64,000 nucleotides of DNA from Streptomyces sp. LUP30 (GCF_001746365.1 NZ_MJAJ01000003.1:126251-190250); one strand, 5' to 3'. Positions 1-8,932 are shown, counted from the stretch's first letter. A program made the numbers and translations. Notes: a model not told the origin generated them from the sequence alone.

Positions 1-454
1 CGTCGATCGACTCCGTCATCAGGCTCGTCGCCGCGGCCTGACGGCACTCGGTGTACCGCATGGCGGCCGGCGGGTCGTCGTTGCCCAGCGAGCCGAAGTT
101 GCCGTGGCCGTCCACCAGCGGCAGCCGCATGGAGAAGGGCTGGGCCATCCGCACCAGGGCGTCGTAGATCGACGCGTCGCCGTGGGGGTGCAGCTTGCCC
201 ATGACCTCGCCGACGACACGGGCGCACTTGACGTAGCCGCGCTCCGGGCGCAGGCCCATCTCGTTCATCTGGTAGACGATGCGGCGGTGCACCGGCTTCA
301 GACCGTCACGGGCGTCCGGCAGGGCGCGGGAGTAGATGACCGAGTACGCGTACTCGAGGAAGGAGCCCTGCATCTCGTCGACGACGTCGATGTCGAGGAT
401 GCGCTCCTCGTACGAGTCGTCGGGCGGCGGGGTCTTCGTGCTGCGGCGGGCCAT
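1..454 (-). CDS. Type II DNA topoisomerase subunit A (GyrA/ParC family), 5' part only
   Basis: The gene runs off the left edge; the first 151 codons are present. Subunit A of DNA gyrase or topoisomerase IV cuts and rejoins DNA through a catalytic tyrosine. The N-terminal winged-helix domain is visible: the [24 protein letters not shown] signature near residues 30-50, GLKPVHRRI, the helix with [14 protein letters not shown], and the active-site Tyr in AMRYTE at about residue 132. The start ATG at 452-454 has AAGGAG about ten bases upstream. Streptomyces carry a true gyrA near the origin and a second GyrA-like gene at this locus, so a topoisomerase IV (ParC) role is likely, but the part that would separate the two is outside the window. 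It is divergent from the M16 peptidase operon. Confidence 0.9.
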   Translation of the reverse strand, partial: MARRSTKTPPPDDSYEERILDIDVVDEMQGSFLEYAYSVIYSRALPDARDGLKPVHRRIVYQMNEMGLRPERGYVKCARVVGEVMGKLHPHGDASIYDALVRMAQPFSMRLPLVDGHGNFGSLGNDDPPAAMRYTECRQAAATSLMTESID

Positions 455-725
455 CGCTGCCGGCTCCTTGCTGGGGCGTGTGACGGGATCTGATGCGGAC
501 CATTGTGGACCGTGGCACTGACAGAGCGGGCGAGGGCCCGGCGTCGGCTGTCCGGGCCCGTGCGCAGAGACACCTCCTCCACGGCTGCCCGCAGGCTACG
601 CGATCTCGCTCTCGGCGTACGTCGCCCGGGAACTTCGCCGACCGTCCGCACGCTTGCATACAGTGGCAGGACCGGCAGGAAAACCGCGGTTTCGACGACC
701 GCGTCCGCGATCGGAAGGGACGTAC

Positions 726-2075
726 ATGCCCATGGGTCACACGGCCACAGCCCAGGCAGGCTCCGGGGGCCTGACAGCGACCGAGCACCGCCTGGCCAAC
801 GGCCTGCGCGTGGTGCTGTCGGAGGACCACCTGACCCCCGTCGCGGCGGTGTGTCTCTGGTACGACGTCGGCTCACGCCACGAAGTCAAGGGCCGTACCG
901 GCCTTGCCCACCTTTTCGAGCACCTGATGTTCCAGGGTTCGGGCCAGGTCAAGGGCAACGGACACTTCGAACTGGTCCAGGGCGCGGGCGGGTCCCTCAA
1001 CGGCACCACCAGCTTCGAGCGCACCAACTACTTCGAGACCATGCCCGCGCACCAGCTGGAGCTCGCCCTCTGGCTGGAGGCGGACCGCATGGGGTCCCTG
1101 CTCACCGCGCTCGACGACGAGTCGATGGAGAACCAGCGCGACGTCGTCAAGAACGAGCGCCGGCAGCGCTACGACAACGTGCCCTACGGCACGGCCTTCG
1201 AGAAGCTGACCGCCCTCGCCTACCCCGAGGGCCACCCGTACCACCACACGCCGATCGGCTCGATGGCCGACCTGGACGCGGCGACGCTGGAGGACGCGCG
1301 CGCGTTCTTCCGCACGTACTACGCGCCCAACAACGCGGTGCTCTCCGTGGTGGGCGACATCGACCCGGAGGAGACCCTCGCCTGGGTCGAGAAGTACTTC
1401 GGTTCCATTCCCGGCCACGACGGCAAGCCCGCTCCCCGTGACGGCGGACTGCCCGACGTCATCGGCGAGCAGCTCCGCGAGGTCGTCGAGGAGGAGGTGC
1501 CGGCCCGCGCCCTGATGGCCGCCTACCGGCTGCCGCAGGACGGCACGCGCGCGTGCGACGCCGCGGACCTGGCGCTCACCGTCCTCGGCGGCGGCGAGTC
1601 CTCCCGCCTGTACAACCGGCTGGTGCGCCGTGACCGTACGGCTGTGGCGGCCGGCTTCGGCCTGCTGCGGCTCGCCGGCGCCCCCTCCCTGGGCTGGCTG
1701 GACGTGAAGACGTCCGGCGACGTCGAGGTGCCCGTCATCGAGGCCGCCATCGACGAGGAGCTCGCCCGGTTCGCCGAGGAGGGCCCCACGGCCGAGGAGA
1801 TGGAGCGCGCGCAGGCCCAGTTGGAGCGCGAGTGGCTCGATCGCCTCGGCACGGTCGCCGGCCGCGCCGACGAACTGTGCCGCTTCGCCGTTCTGTTCGG
1901 CGACCCGCAGCTCGCCCTCACCGCCGTCCAGCGCGTGCTGGACGTGACGGCCGAGGAGGTGCAGGAGGTCGCCAAGGCCCGCCTGCGCCCCGACAACCGT
2001 GCGGTGCTCGTCTACGAGCCGACCGCCGCCGAAGCCCCCGCCGACCAGGACGAGAACGAGGAGGCGGCCCGGTGA
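726..2075 (+). CDS. M16 family zinc metallopeptidase, catalytic subunit
   Basis: This is a 449-residue pitrilysin/processing-peptidase family protein. The inverted zinc motif HLFEH sits at residues 62-66, with a further acidic ligand in NERRQ near residue 144, so the N-terminal half is catalytic. No signal peptide is visible, which suggests a cytoplasmic enzyme. I chose the ATG at 726 because GGAAGGGA lies just upstream; the reading frame is open to 654 but that extension is low in complexity. The GTGA overlap with the next gene shows translational coupling. Bacterial M16B enzymes often work as a heterodimer of one catalytic and one non-catalytic subunit, which fits this pair. The physiological substrate is unknown. 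Confidence 0.88.
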   Translation: MPMGHTATAQAGSGGLTATEHRLANGLRVVLSEDHLTPVAAVCLWYDVGSRHEVKGRTGLAHLFEHLMFQGSGQVKGNGHFELVQGAGGSLNGTTSFERTNYFETMPAHQLELALWLEADRMGSLLTALDDESMENQRDVVKNERRQRYDNVPYGTAFEKLTALAYPEGHPYHHTPIGSMADLDAATLEDARAFFRTYYAPNNAVLSVVGDIDPEETLAWVEKYFGSIPGHDGKPAPRDGGLPDVIGEQLREVVEEEVPARALMAAYRLPQDGTRACDAADLALTVLGGGESSRLYNRLVRRDRTAVAAGFGLLRLAGAPSLGWLDVKTSGDVEVPVIEAAIDEELARFAEEGPTAEEMERAQAQLEREWLDRLGTVAGRADELCRFAVLFGDPQLALTAVQRVLDVTAEEVQEVAKARLRPDNRAVLVYEPTAAEAPADQDENEEAAR

Positions 2076-3460
2076 CCGAGCTCGCCACGATGGACTTCCA
2101 CCCCCAGCCCCGGGCGGGCGAGGCCAAGCCGTGGGCGTTCCCGGCGCCCGAGCGCGCCACGCTGGGCAACGGCCTGACCGTCCTGCACTGCCACCGCCCC
2201 GGCCAGCAGGTCGTCGCCGTCGAAATCATCCTCGACGCCCCCCTGGACGCCGAACCGGCCGGTCTCGACGGCGTCGCCACGATCATGGCGCGCGCCTTCT
2301 CCGAGGGCACCGACAAGCACTCCGCCGAGGAGTTCGCCGCCGAACTGGAGCGCTGCGGCGCCACCCTGGACGCGCACGCCGACCACCCCGGAGTCCGCCT
2401 CAGTCTCGAGGTGCCGGTCTCGCGCCTGGCCAAGGGTCTCGGCCTGCTCGCCGACGCCCTGCGCGCGCCCGCGTTCGCCGACAGCGAGGTGGAACGCCTC
2501 GTCCGCAACCGTCTGGACGAGATCCCGCACGAGCTGGCCAACCCGGCCCGGCGCGCCGCCAAGGAGTTCTCCAAGGAGCTGTTCCCGGCCACCGCGCGCA
2601 TCTCGCGCCCGCGCCAGGGCAGCGCGGAGACGGTCGAGAAGATCGACTCCGCCGCCGTACGCGCCTTCTACGACCGGCACGTCCGCCCGGCGACGGCCAC
2701 CGCGGTGGTCGTCGGGGACCTCACCGGGATCGATCTGGAAGCGCTCCTGGGCGACAGCCTGGGCGCCTGGACGGGCTCCTCGGCCGAGCCGCGGCCCGTA
2801 CCGCCGGTGACCGCCGACGACAGGGGCCGGGTCGTCATCGTGGACCGTCCCGGCGCCGTCCAGACGCAGCTGCTGATCGGCCGGATCGGCGCCGACCGGC
2901 ACGACCGCGTGTGGCCCGCCCAGGTGCTCGGCACGTACTGCCTCGGCGGCACCCTCACCTCCCGCCTGGACCGCGTCCTGCGCGAGGAGAAGGGCTACAC
3001 CTACGGCGTCCGCGCCTTCGGGCAGGTCCTGCTGTCCGCGCCGGACGGCTCGGGCGCCGCGATGCTCGCCATCAGCGGCTCCGTGGACACCCCCAACACC
3101 GGTCCCGCACTGGACGACCTGTGGAAGGTGCTGCGCACCCTGGCCGCCGACGGTCTGACCGACGCCGAGCGGGACGTCGCCGTGCAGAACCTGGTCGGGG
3201 TGGCGCCGCTGAAGTTCGAGACCGCCGCGGCCGTGGCGGGCACGCTCGCCGACCAGGTGGAGCAGTACCTGCCCGACGACTTCCAGGCGACGCTGTACCG
3301 GCAGCTCGCCGCGACGGGCACCGTGGAGGCCACCGCGGCGGCCGTGAACGCCTTCCCGGTGGATCGGCTGGTGACGGTCCTGGTGGGTGACGCGGCGCAG
3401 ATCAAGGAGCCGGTCGAGGCCCTCGGCATCGGCGAGGTGAAGGTCGTCCCCGCGGAGTAG
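2072..3460 (+). CDS. M16 family peptidase homologue, non-catalytic partner
   Basis: This 462-residue M16 protein starts at a GTG that overlaps the stop of the preceding M16 gene (GTGA). The equivalent of the HxxEH zinc site is lost: the stretch around ATIMARAFSEGTDKHS has no inverted zinc motif. The C-terminal substrate-binding signature with GYTYGVRAF (an Arg/Tyr pair in M16B partners) is kept. This is the expected pattern for the second subunit of a heterodimeric M16B peptidase, in which one chain gives the metal site and the other helps bind the substrate. A strong hairpin follows the stop and ends the operon. Confidence 0.85.
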   Translation: MTELATMDFHPQPRAGEAKPWAFPAPERATLGNGLTVLHCHRPGQQVVAVEIILDAPLDAEPAGLDGVATIMARAFSEGTDKHSAEEFAAELERCGATLDAHADHPGVRLSLEVPVSRLAKGLGLLADALRAPAFADSEVERLVRNRLDEIPHELANPARRAAKEFSKELFPATARISRPRQGSAETVEKIDSAAVRAFYDRHVRPATATAVVVGDLTGIDLEALLGDSLGAWTGSSAEPRPVPPVTADDRGRVVIVDRPGAVQTQLLIGRIGADRHDRVWPAQVLGTYCLGGTLTSRLDRVLREEKGYTYGVRAFGQVLLSAPDGSGAAMLAISGSVDTPNTGPALDDLWKVLRTLAADGLTDAERDVAVQNLVGVAPLKFETAAAVAGTLADQVEQYLPDDFQATLYRQLAATGTVEATAAAVNAFPVDRLVTVLVGDAAQIKEPVEALGIGEVKVVPAE

Positions 3461-3481
3461 TCCGGCAACGGCACGCGCGTG

Positions 3482-3520
3482 CGGGGGCCCTGGTCGACGC
3501 GAGCGTCACCAGGGCCCCCG
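3482..3520 (+). terminator. Rho-independent-type terminator after the M16 pair
   Basis: A 13-bp perfect stem (CGGGGGCCCTGGT pairing with ACCAGGGCCCCCG) with a 13-base loop lies 21 bases after the M16 stop codon. As is usual in Streptomyces there is no long U tract. Confidence 0.8.
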
Positions 3521-3608
3521 TGTGGGGGAATTGAGACCTTCGTGTGTCCGAATTGGGGCGGAGTCACCCGTCTGTGCTGTGGGATGCGCTACAAAACCCG
3601 TGATTCGT

Positions 3609-3638
3609 TTGAGGATTGAAACCCCTGCGGCTTAGCGT
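3609..3638 (+). promoter_or_regulatory. Candidate vegetative promoter of the riboswitch-M23 transcript
   Basis: TTGAGG at 3609-3614 and TAGCGT at 3633-3638 are separated by 18 bases, close to the Streptomyces HrdB consensus (TTGACR, N18, TAGRRT). The predicted start near 3645 would place the whole riboswitch in the leader. Confidence 0.5.
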
Positions 3639-3671
3639 CATCCGGGCTGTTCGTCAGGCACTGCGCCGCAC

Positions 3672-3838
3672 CCGCGGCACCGGACAGTCATCGCCGAGTC
3701 CCCGCATGGCGCGAGCCAGGGGAGCCGGGGACCCACTTGTGAAGTCCCTGGGGTGAATCGGACGCCCGCGCGCACGCGAGGGGGTCCGTAGGAGACCTTC
3801 CTGCTCCGAACCCGTCAGCTAACCCGGTAGGCGAGAGG
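3672..3838 (+). ncRNA. ydaO/yuaA-type cyclic-di-AMP riboswitch
   Basis: The roughly 165-base leader contains the conserved blocks of the ydaO aptamer in the right order: CGCCGAGTCC, GAGCCGGGGACCC, GGGGTGAATCG, and near the 3' end CCGAACCCGTCAGCTAACC followed by GGTAGGCGAGAGGGAAGGA. The 3' purine-rich end overlaps the ribosome-binding region of the M23 peptidase, which begins about 25 bases later. In actinobacteria this riboswitch class is known upstream of cell-wall hydrolases (rpf and M23 genes) and normally lowers expression when c-di-AMP is high. Boundaries are approximate. Confidence 0.82.
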
Positions 3839-3862
3839 GAAGGAAAGGACACCGCTGACTTC

Positions 3863-4606
3863 ATGGCGTTCACCTGCGCCACCGGGAAGCATCGTCGGCC
3901 CAGCCGGATGCAGCGCACCACGGCCCGCGCGGCGGGCGTCGCGGCGCTCACCACCACCGGTGTGATGGCCACCGTCGCCTCCACCCCGGCATTCGCCGCC
4001 GAGCCCACCCCCGAACAGACCGGGCTGATCCCCGTCGTCACCGCCGGAGAGGCCGTCGTCGAGCAGCTCGACGACCAGGTCGCCGTGCAGAAGCAGGCGG
4101 CCTTCGAGGAGGCCGCCCGCCAGGCCGCCGTCAAGAAGGCCGTGGAGGAACGCGAGGCCCGCGTGCGTGCCGCCCGCGAAGCCGAACGCAAGCGCCTGAA
4201 CACCTTCGTGATCCCGATCACCGGCTCCTACGTGTCCACCGGCTACCAGGCCAGCAGCTCGCTGTGGTCCTCCGGCAGCCACACCGGCATCGACTTCCAC
4301 GCCGCCAGCGGCACCACCGTGCACGCGGTCGGTTCCGGCACCGTGGTCGAGACGGGCTGGGGCGGGGCCTACGGCAACCAGGTGGTCATCCGGATGAACG
4401 ACGGGACGTACACCCAGTACGGTCACCTGTCGTCGATCGAGGTGTCGGCGGGACAGCACGTCACCCCGGGGCAGCGCATCGGCCTCTCCGGTGCGACCGG
4501 CAACGTCACCGGGCCGCATCTGCACTTCGAGGCCCGCACCACCCCGGAGTACGGCTCCGACATGGACCCGGTCGCCTATCTCCGTAAGCACGGCGTGAAC
4601 GTCTGA
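3863..4606 (+). CDS. Secreted M23 family peptidoglycan endopeptidase
   Basis: The 247-residue precursor has a long Sec signal peptide ending at about STPAFA (residue 46), a charged Glu/Ala/Arg-rich helical segment (about 68-112, probable coiled coil) and a C-terminal LytM/M23 domain. Zinc ligands are visible as HTGID (His140, Asp144) and HLHF (His219, His221). M23 enzymes cleave peptide cross-links in peptidoglycan. The gene sits directly under the ydaO-type riboswitch, so its expression probably follows c-di-AMP, linking wall remodelling to osmotic state as known for Streptomyces wall hydrolases. The ATG at 3863 is the only start that fits the AGGAAAGGA ribosome site. Confidence 0.93.
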   Translation: MAFTCATGKHRRPSRMQRTTARAAGVAALTTTGVMATVASTPAFAAEPTPEQTGLIPVVTAGEAVVEQLDDQVAVQKQAAFEEAARQAAVKKAVEEREARVRAAREAERKRLNTFVIPITGSYVSTGYQASSSLWSSGSHTGIDFHAASGTTVHAVGSGTVVETGWGGAYGNQVVIRMNDGTYTQYGHLSSIEVSAGQHVTPGQRIGLSGATGNVTGPHLHFEARTTPEYGSDMDPVAYLRKHGVNV

Positions 4607-4630
4607 CGACGCCCGACGGCAGAACGCCCG

Positions 4631-4656
4631 GCCCCGGCCCTTCGGCCGGGGCTTTG
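4631..4656 (+). terminator. Terminator after the M23 peptidase
   Basis: A perfect 9-bp stem (GCCCCGGCC with GGCCGGGGC) closes a CTTC loop and is followed by TTTG. Confidence 0.85.
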
Positions 4657-4792
4657 CCGTTTCCCGGCGCATGCTGTCCAAAAAATATCCATGGATTCCG
4701 GCCCGCCATCGGAAATTCCCGTTCATTGCAATAGAGTCACTGAACACACGTCAATCGTCGACGTTTCACGGGGATTAAGGCGGAGGTCCGTC

Positions 4793-5488
4793 ATGCGTAT
4801 TCCGGCGCACTCGGTGTGCACGGCCGTCCGGGACGACATCGTCGCGGGCGTCTACGAGCGCGGCAGCCGCCTCACCGAGGAACTCCTCGCCCGCCGCTAC
4901 GGCGTCTCCCGTGTCCCGGTCCGGGAGGCGCTGCGCACGCTGGAGGCCGAGGGCTTCGTGGTCACGCGGCGGCACGCGGGCGCGTGCGTCGCGGAGCCGA
5001 CCGAGCAGGAGGCCGGCGACCTGCTGGAGATGCGCATGCTGCTGGAGCCGCTCGGGGCCTCCCGGGCCGCCCAGCGGCGTACCGAGGCGCATCTCAAGGT
5101 GCTGCGCGGACTCGTCCGGCTGGGTCAGGAGCGGGCCAGGAGGGGCAGCAGCGACGATCTGCGCTCCCTGGGCGGCTGGTTCCACGAGACGCTCGCCCAG
5201 GCCTCCGGCAGCCCCGCCCTGACGTCGATGCTCACCCAGCTGCGCCACAAGATCGCCTGGATGTACACGGTGGACGCCCCGGCCGACCCGATGGAGTCCT
5301 GGGCGGAGCACGGCGCGATCGTGGACGCGGTGACGCGCGGGGACGGGGAACGCGCGCGAGCCATCACCGCGCTGCACACCGAGCGCTCGACCCCGGCGCA
5401 CCGACTGCGCTTCACCGGCGGCGCGGAGCGCGTAGACCGTGTGAGAACTTCGCAACCTCCCGTAAACATGTCGGGTCTGCGGCATTAA
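4793..5488 (+). CDS. GntR/FadR-type transcriptional regulator
   Basis: This 231-residue protein has an N-terminal winged helix (residues 1-70, with ELLARRYGVSRVPVREALRT as the recognition-helix region) and an FCD-type helical ligand domain (about 80-210) with the typical LLEMRMLLEPLGA and FHETLAQASGS segments. Such proteins bind DNA as dimers and respond to small carboxylates or amino acids. The ATG at 4793 has GGCGGAGG upstream; an upstream in-frame extension to 4691 lies in AT-rich non-coding sequence. It converges on ptsH with a shared terminator between them. The effector cannot be told from the sequence. Confidence 0.88.
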   Translation: MRIPAHSVCTAVRDDIVAGVYERGSRLTEELLARRYGVSRVPVREALRTLEAEGFVVTRRHAGACVAEPTEQEAGDLLEMRMLLEPLGASRAAQRRTEAHLKVLRGLVRLGQERARRGSSDDLRSLGGWFHETLAQASGSPALTSMLTQLRHKIAWMYTVDAPADPMESWAEHGAIVDAVTRGDGERARAITALHTERSTPAHRLRFTGGAERVDRVRTSQPPVNMSGLRH

Positions 5489-5559
5489 CACGGGGGCCGT
5501 ATACAAAGAAGGGGATAATTCGCGGGGGATTATTTCCGCTGCCGTCGACGGGAAATACC

Positions 5560-5591
5560 AAGGGCTCGCCCGATAATTCGGGCGAGCCCTT
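5560..5591. terminator. Bidirectional terminator between the GntR gene and ptsH
   Basis: A 13-bp perfect stem (AAGGGCTCGCCCG with CGGGCGAGCCCTT) with a six-base loop ATAATT lies between two convergent genes and has A and T at its outer ends, so it can work on both strands. Confidence 0.9.
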
Positions 5592-5611
5592 AGCTGAATA
5601 TGAAGACGCGC

Positions 5612-5893
5612 TCAGACGGTCTCGGGGAGTTCCTCGAGGCCCTCGGCGACCAGCTTGGCCAGTCGGTCGAGGGCGACGTCCGCGCCCTCGGCGTCGGAGG
5701 CGAGGACGATCTCCTCGCCGCCCTGGGCGCCCAGGCCGAGGACGGCCAGCATGGAGGCCGCGTTGACGGGATTGCCGTCGGCCTTGGCGATCGTCACGGG
5801 GATGCCTGCGGCCGTGGCGGCCCGGACGAAGATGGAAGCGGGGCGGGCGTGAAGGCCCTCGGCCCAGCCGACGTTGACGCGGCGCTCAGCCAT
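5612..5893 (-). CDS. ptsH: Phosphocarrier protein HPr
   Basis: The 93-residue HPr takes phosphate from enzyme I and passes it to sugar-specific EIIA proteins of the PTS. The active-site His15 lies in GLHARPAS, and the regulatory-serine region is AASMLAVLGL with Ser47. Length and both motifs match HPr fully. The start ATG (5891-5893) has GAAGGG upstream. It stands alone, as usual in Streptomyces, where ptsI and crr are elsewhere. It is divergent from the Pat-like gene. Confidence 0.95.
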   Translation of the reverse strand: MAERRVNVGWAEGLHARPASIFVRAATAAGIPVTIAKADGNPVNAASMLAVLGLGAQGGEEIVLASDAEGADVALDRLAKLVAEGLEELPETV

Positions 5894-6058
5894 GTGATGC
5901 TGCCCTTCAGTGTTCAGGTTGTCTAGACCAGTGTTCCACACGTGAAGCGTGTGGGGGAGAGTCCGAATCGTCCTCTCCCGGTGTGGTCGTCGGATCGCGG
6001 CCCCGACCCGACGTCCGTCCTCCACAGAGTGCCTGGCGCCGTTGTCGTACGCGAGCCG

Positions 6059-6072
6059 TACTCTGGGCCCCA
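6059..6072 (+). promoter_or_regulatory. Candidate leaderless promoter of the Pat-like gene
   Basis: TACTCT at 6059-6064 is followed by seven bases and the ATG at 6072, so transcription should start at or next to the start codon. No ribosome-binding site is present, which agrees with a leaderless mRNA. Confidence 0.5.
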
Positions 6073-8885
6073 TGCAGAGCGCGTCGGACCGGCACGAGTA
6101 CCCCGCCCACTGGGAGGCCGACGTGGTGCTGCGCGACGGCGGCACCGCACGCATCCGCCCCATCACCGTCGATGACGCCGAGCACCTGGTCAGCTTCTAC
6201 GAGAGGGTGTCGGACGAGTCGAAGTACTACCGCTTCTTCGCGCCCTACCCGCGCCTGTCCGCGAAGGACGTCCACCGCTTCACGCACCACGACTTCGTGG
6301 ACCGGGTGGGACTCGCGGCCACGGTCGGCGGCGAGTTCATCGCCACCGTACGCTACGACCGCATCGGGCCCGACGGCATGGCCGCCTCCGCGCCCGCCGA
6401 CGAGGCCGAGGTCGCCTTCCTCGTGCAGGACGCCCACCAGGGGCGCGGTGTCGCCTCGGCGCTCCTCGAACACATCGCGGCCGTCGCGCGTGAGCGCGAC
6501 ATCCGCCGCTTCGCCGCCGAGGTGCTCCCCGCCAACACCAAGATGATCAAGGTGTTCACCGACGCCGGCTACACCCAGAAGCGCAGCTTCGAGGACGGCG
6601 TCGTCCGTCTGGAGTTCGACCTCGAACCCACCGAGCGCTCCCTCGCGGTCCAGCGCGCGCGGGAGCAGCGCGCCGAGGCGCACTCCGTGGGACGGTTGCT
6701 GGCGCCGGGCTCCGTCGCCGTCGTCGGTGTCGGCCGCGCCCCGGGCGGCGTCGGCCGCAGCGTCCTCGGCAACCTCCGTGGGGCCGGGTTCACCGGCCGC
6801 CTGTACGCCGTGAACAAGGCCTTCCCCGAGGACCTGAAGGAACTCGACGGGGTGCCCGCCCACCGTTCGCTGCGTGACGTGGCGGAGCCCGTCGACCTCG
6901 TGGTCGTCGCCGTCCCCGCCGAGTACGTGCCCGAGGCCGTGGCCGAGTGCGGCGAGCACGGCGTCCAGGGGCTCGTCGTCCTCTCCGCCGGCTACGCCGA
7001 GAGCGGCCCCGACGGGCGCGAGCGCCAGCGCCAACTCGTGCGCCAGGCACGCGCGTACGGCATGCGGATCATCGGGCCCAACGCCTTCGGCGTCATCAAC
7101 ACCTCCCCACAGGTGCGCCTGAACGCCTCCCTCGCCCCGGAGATGCCGAGAGCCGGCCGCATCGGCCTGTTCGCCCAGTCGGGCGCCATCGGCATCGCCC
7201 TGCTGTCCCGCCTCCACCGGCGCGGCGGAGGCGTCACCGGCGTCACCGGCGTGTCCACCTTCGTCTCCTCCGGCAACCGCGCGGACGTCTCCGGCAACGA
7301 CGTCCTGCAGTACTGGTACGACGACCCCGACACCGACGTCGCCCTCATGTACCTGGAGTCCATCGGCAACCCCCGCAAGTTCACCCGCCTCGCCCGGCGC
7401 ACGGCGGCGGCCAAACCCCTGGTCGTCGTCCAGGGCTCCGGTTCCGCGCCGCAAGGTCACGCCGTGCGGGCGACCCGGCTGCCGCACGCGACCGTGTCGG
7501 CCCTCCTGCGGCAGGCCGGAGTGATCCGGGTCGACACCATCACCGAGCTGGTCGACGCGGGCCTGCTGCTGGCCCGCCAGCCGCTGCCGCCGGGACCGAG
7601 GGTGGCGATCCTCGGCAACTCCGAGTCGCTCGGGCTGCTCACCTACGACGCCTGCCTCTCCGAGGGGCTGCGCCCCCTGCCGCCGTCCGACCTGACGACG
7701 GAGGCCTCGGCGGAGGACTTCCACGCGGCACTGGCGCGGGCGCTGGCCGACGACACGTGCGACGCGGTCGTCGTCACGGCGATCCCCGCGATCGGGGAGC
7801 GCTCGCCCGGAGACGCGGAACTCGCACAGGCCCTGCGTTCGGCGGCCGCCGCGGCTCCCGCCAAACCGGTCCTCGTCGTGCACGTGGAACTCGGCGGCCT
7901 CGCGGCCGCCCTGTCCGCCGCCACGAGCACCGCACCACGCCCCGAAGGCGCCGCACACGCGCGTGCGGCGGCCGAGAACGCCACGGCGCCCCAGCCCGCC
8001 GCCGTCGAGGCGCCCGAGGGAGCGCACCTCATCCCCGCCTACCCCGCCGCCGAACGCGCCGTCCGCGCCCTCGCCGAGGCGGTGAGATACGCCCAGTGGC
8101 GACGTGAGGCGGCCGACCCCGGCAAGGTCCCCGAGTACGAGGACATCGACGAGAAGGGCGCCGCCCGGCTGATCGGCGGGCTCCTCGCGCGCGGGCAGGG
8201 CCTCACCCTCGGCACCGAGGAGACCTGCGAGCTGCTCGGCCGCTACGGCATCAGCACCCGCCGGGCGCTCCCCGCGCCCACCCCCGACGAGGCCGCCCGG
8301 GCCGCGGGCGCCCTCGGCTACCCCGTCGCCCTCAAAGCGACCGCCCCGCACCTGCGGCATCGGGCCGACCTCGGCGGCGTACGGCTCGATCTCGCCGACG
8401 AGGAGCAACTGCGCCGGGCGTACGCCGAGTTGACGGAACTCTTCGGCAAGCCACAGGAACTGCGTCCGGTGGTCCAGGCGATGGCGCCGCGCGGGGTCGA
8501 CACGGTCGTGCGCGCGGTGATCGACCCGGCCGCGGGAGCGGTGCTGTCCTTCGGGCTCGCCGGGGCCGCCTCGCAGCTGCTCGGGGACATGGCGCACCGA
8601 CTGGTCCCGGTCACCGACCGCGACGCCACGTCGCTGGTCCGCTCCATCCGCACCGCACCGCTCCTGTTCGGCTGGCGCGGCTCGACCCCCGTCGACACCC
8701 CGGCGCTGGAGGAACTCCTGCTGCGCGTCTCACGGCTGGTCGACGACCACCCCGAGGTCGTCGCCGTCACCCTGGAGCCGGTCGTCGTCGCCCCGCACGG
8801 AGTCAGCGTCCTCGGCGCCTCGGTCCGCCTGGCGCCCCCGCCCGCGCGCGACGACCTCGGACCGAGGACCCTGCCGACGTACTGA
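6072..8885 (+). CDS. Pat-type protein lysine acetyltransferase (GNAT plus acyl-CoA synthetase-like)
   Basis: A 937-residue fusion. Residues 1-190 are a GNAT acetyltransferase domain with the acetyl-CoA loop QGRGVASALLEH. Residues about 200-500 contain a CoA-binding Rossmann domain (VAVVGVGRAPGGVGRS) and a succinyl-CoA-ligase-like domain (GLFAQSGAIGIA), and the C-terminal part is an ATP-grasp domain (GYPVALKATAP, GVRLDL). Proteins of this type acetylate acyl-CoA synthetases and other lysines. The GNAT domain comes first, the reverse of Salmonella Pat, as described for S. lividans PatA. There is a 15-bp tandem repeat across its stop codon. Confidence 0.88.
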   Translation: MQSASDRHEYPAHWEADVVLRDGGTARIRPITVDDAEHLVSFYERVSDESKYYRFFAPYPRLSAKDVHRFTHHDFVDRVGLAATVGGEFIATVRYDRIGPDGMAASAPADEAEVAFLVQDAHQGRGVASALLEHIAAVARERDIRRFAAEVLPANTKMIKVFTDAGYTQKRSFEDGVVRLEFDLEPTERSLAVQRAREQRAEAHSVGRLLAPGSVAVVGVGRAPGGVGRSVLGNLRGAGFTGRLYAVNKAFPEDLKELDGVPAHRSLRDVAEPVDLVVVAVPAEYVPEAVAECGEHGVQGLVVLSAGYAESGPDGRERQRQLVRQARAYGMRIIGPNAFGVINTSPQVRLNASLAPEMPRAGRIGLFAQSGAIGIALLSRLHRRGGGVTGVTGVSTFVSSGNRADVSGNDVLQYWYDDPDTDVALMYLESIGNPRKFTRLARRTAAAKPLVVVQGSGSAPQGHAVRATRLPHATVSALLRQAGVIRVDTITELVDAGLLLARQPLPPGPRVAILGNSESLGLLTYDACLSEGLRPLPPSDLTTEASAEDFHAALARALADDTCDAVVVTAIPAIGERSPGDAELAQALRSAAAAAPAKPVLVVHVELGGLAAALSAATSTAPRPEGAAHARAAAENATAPQPAAVEAPEGAHLIPAYPAAERAVRALAEAVRYAQWRREAADPGKVPEYEDIDEKGAARLIGGLLARGQGLTLGTEETCELLGRYGISTRRALPAPTPDEAARAAGALGYPVALKATAPHLRHRADLGGVRLDLADEEQLRRAYAELTELFGKPQELRPVVQAMAPRGVDTVVRAVIDPAAGAVLSFGLAGAASQLLGDMAHRLVPVTDRDATSLVRSIRTAPLLFGWRGSTPVDTPALEELLLRVSRLVDDHPEVVAVTLEPVVVAPHGVSVLGASVRLAPPPARDDLGPRTLPTY

Positions 8886-8932
8886 GCGCCGACGTACTCA
8901 GTGCCGACGTACTCAGTGCCGACGTACTGAGC
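8873..8932 (+). repeat. Four tandem 15-bp units across the Pat stop codon
   Basis: Units begin at 8873, 8888, 8903 and 8918 and read GCCGACGTACTNAGY. Unit 1 carries the TGA stop of the acetyltransferase; units 2 and 3 have TCA at the same place and unit 4 has TGA again, all in the same frame. The ACTGAG/CTCAGT halves can also pair with each other. Confidence 0.85.

Noticed and set aside
5907..8597. An 896-codon open frame antisense to the Pat-like gene
   Set aside because: It is a shadow of a high-GC gene: it has no family similarity, is rich in Gly/Arg/His, and the plus-strand frame carries complete GNAT and ATP-grasp motifs.
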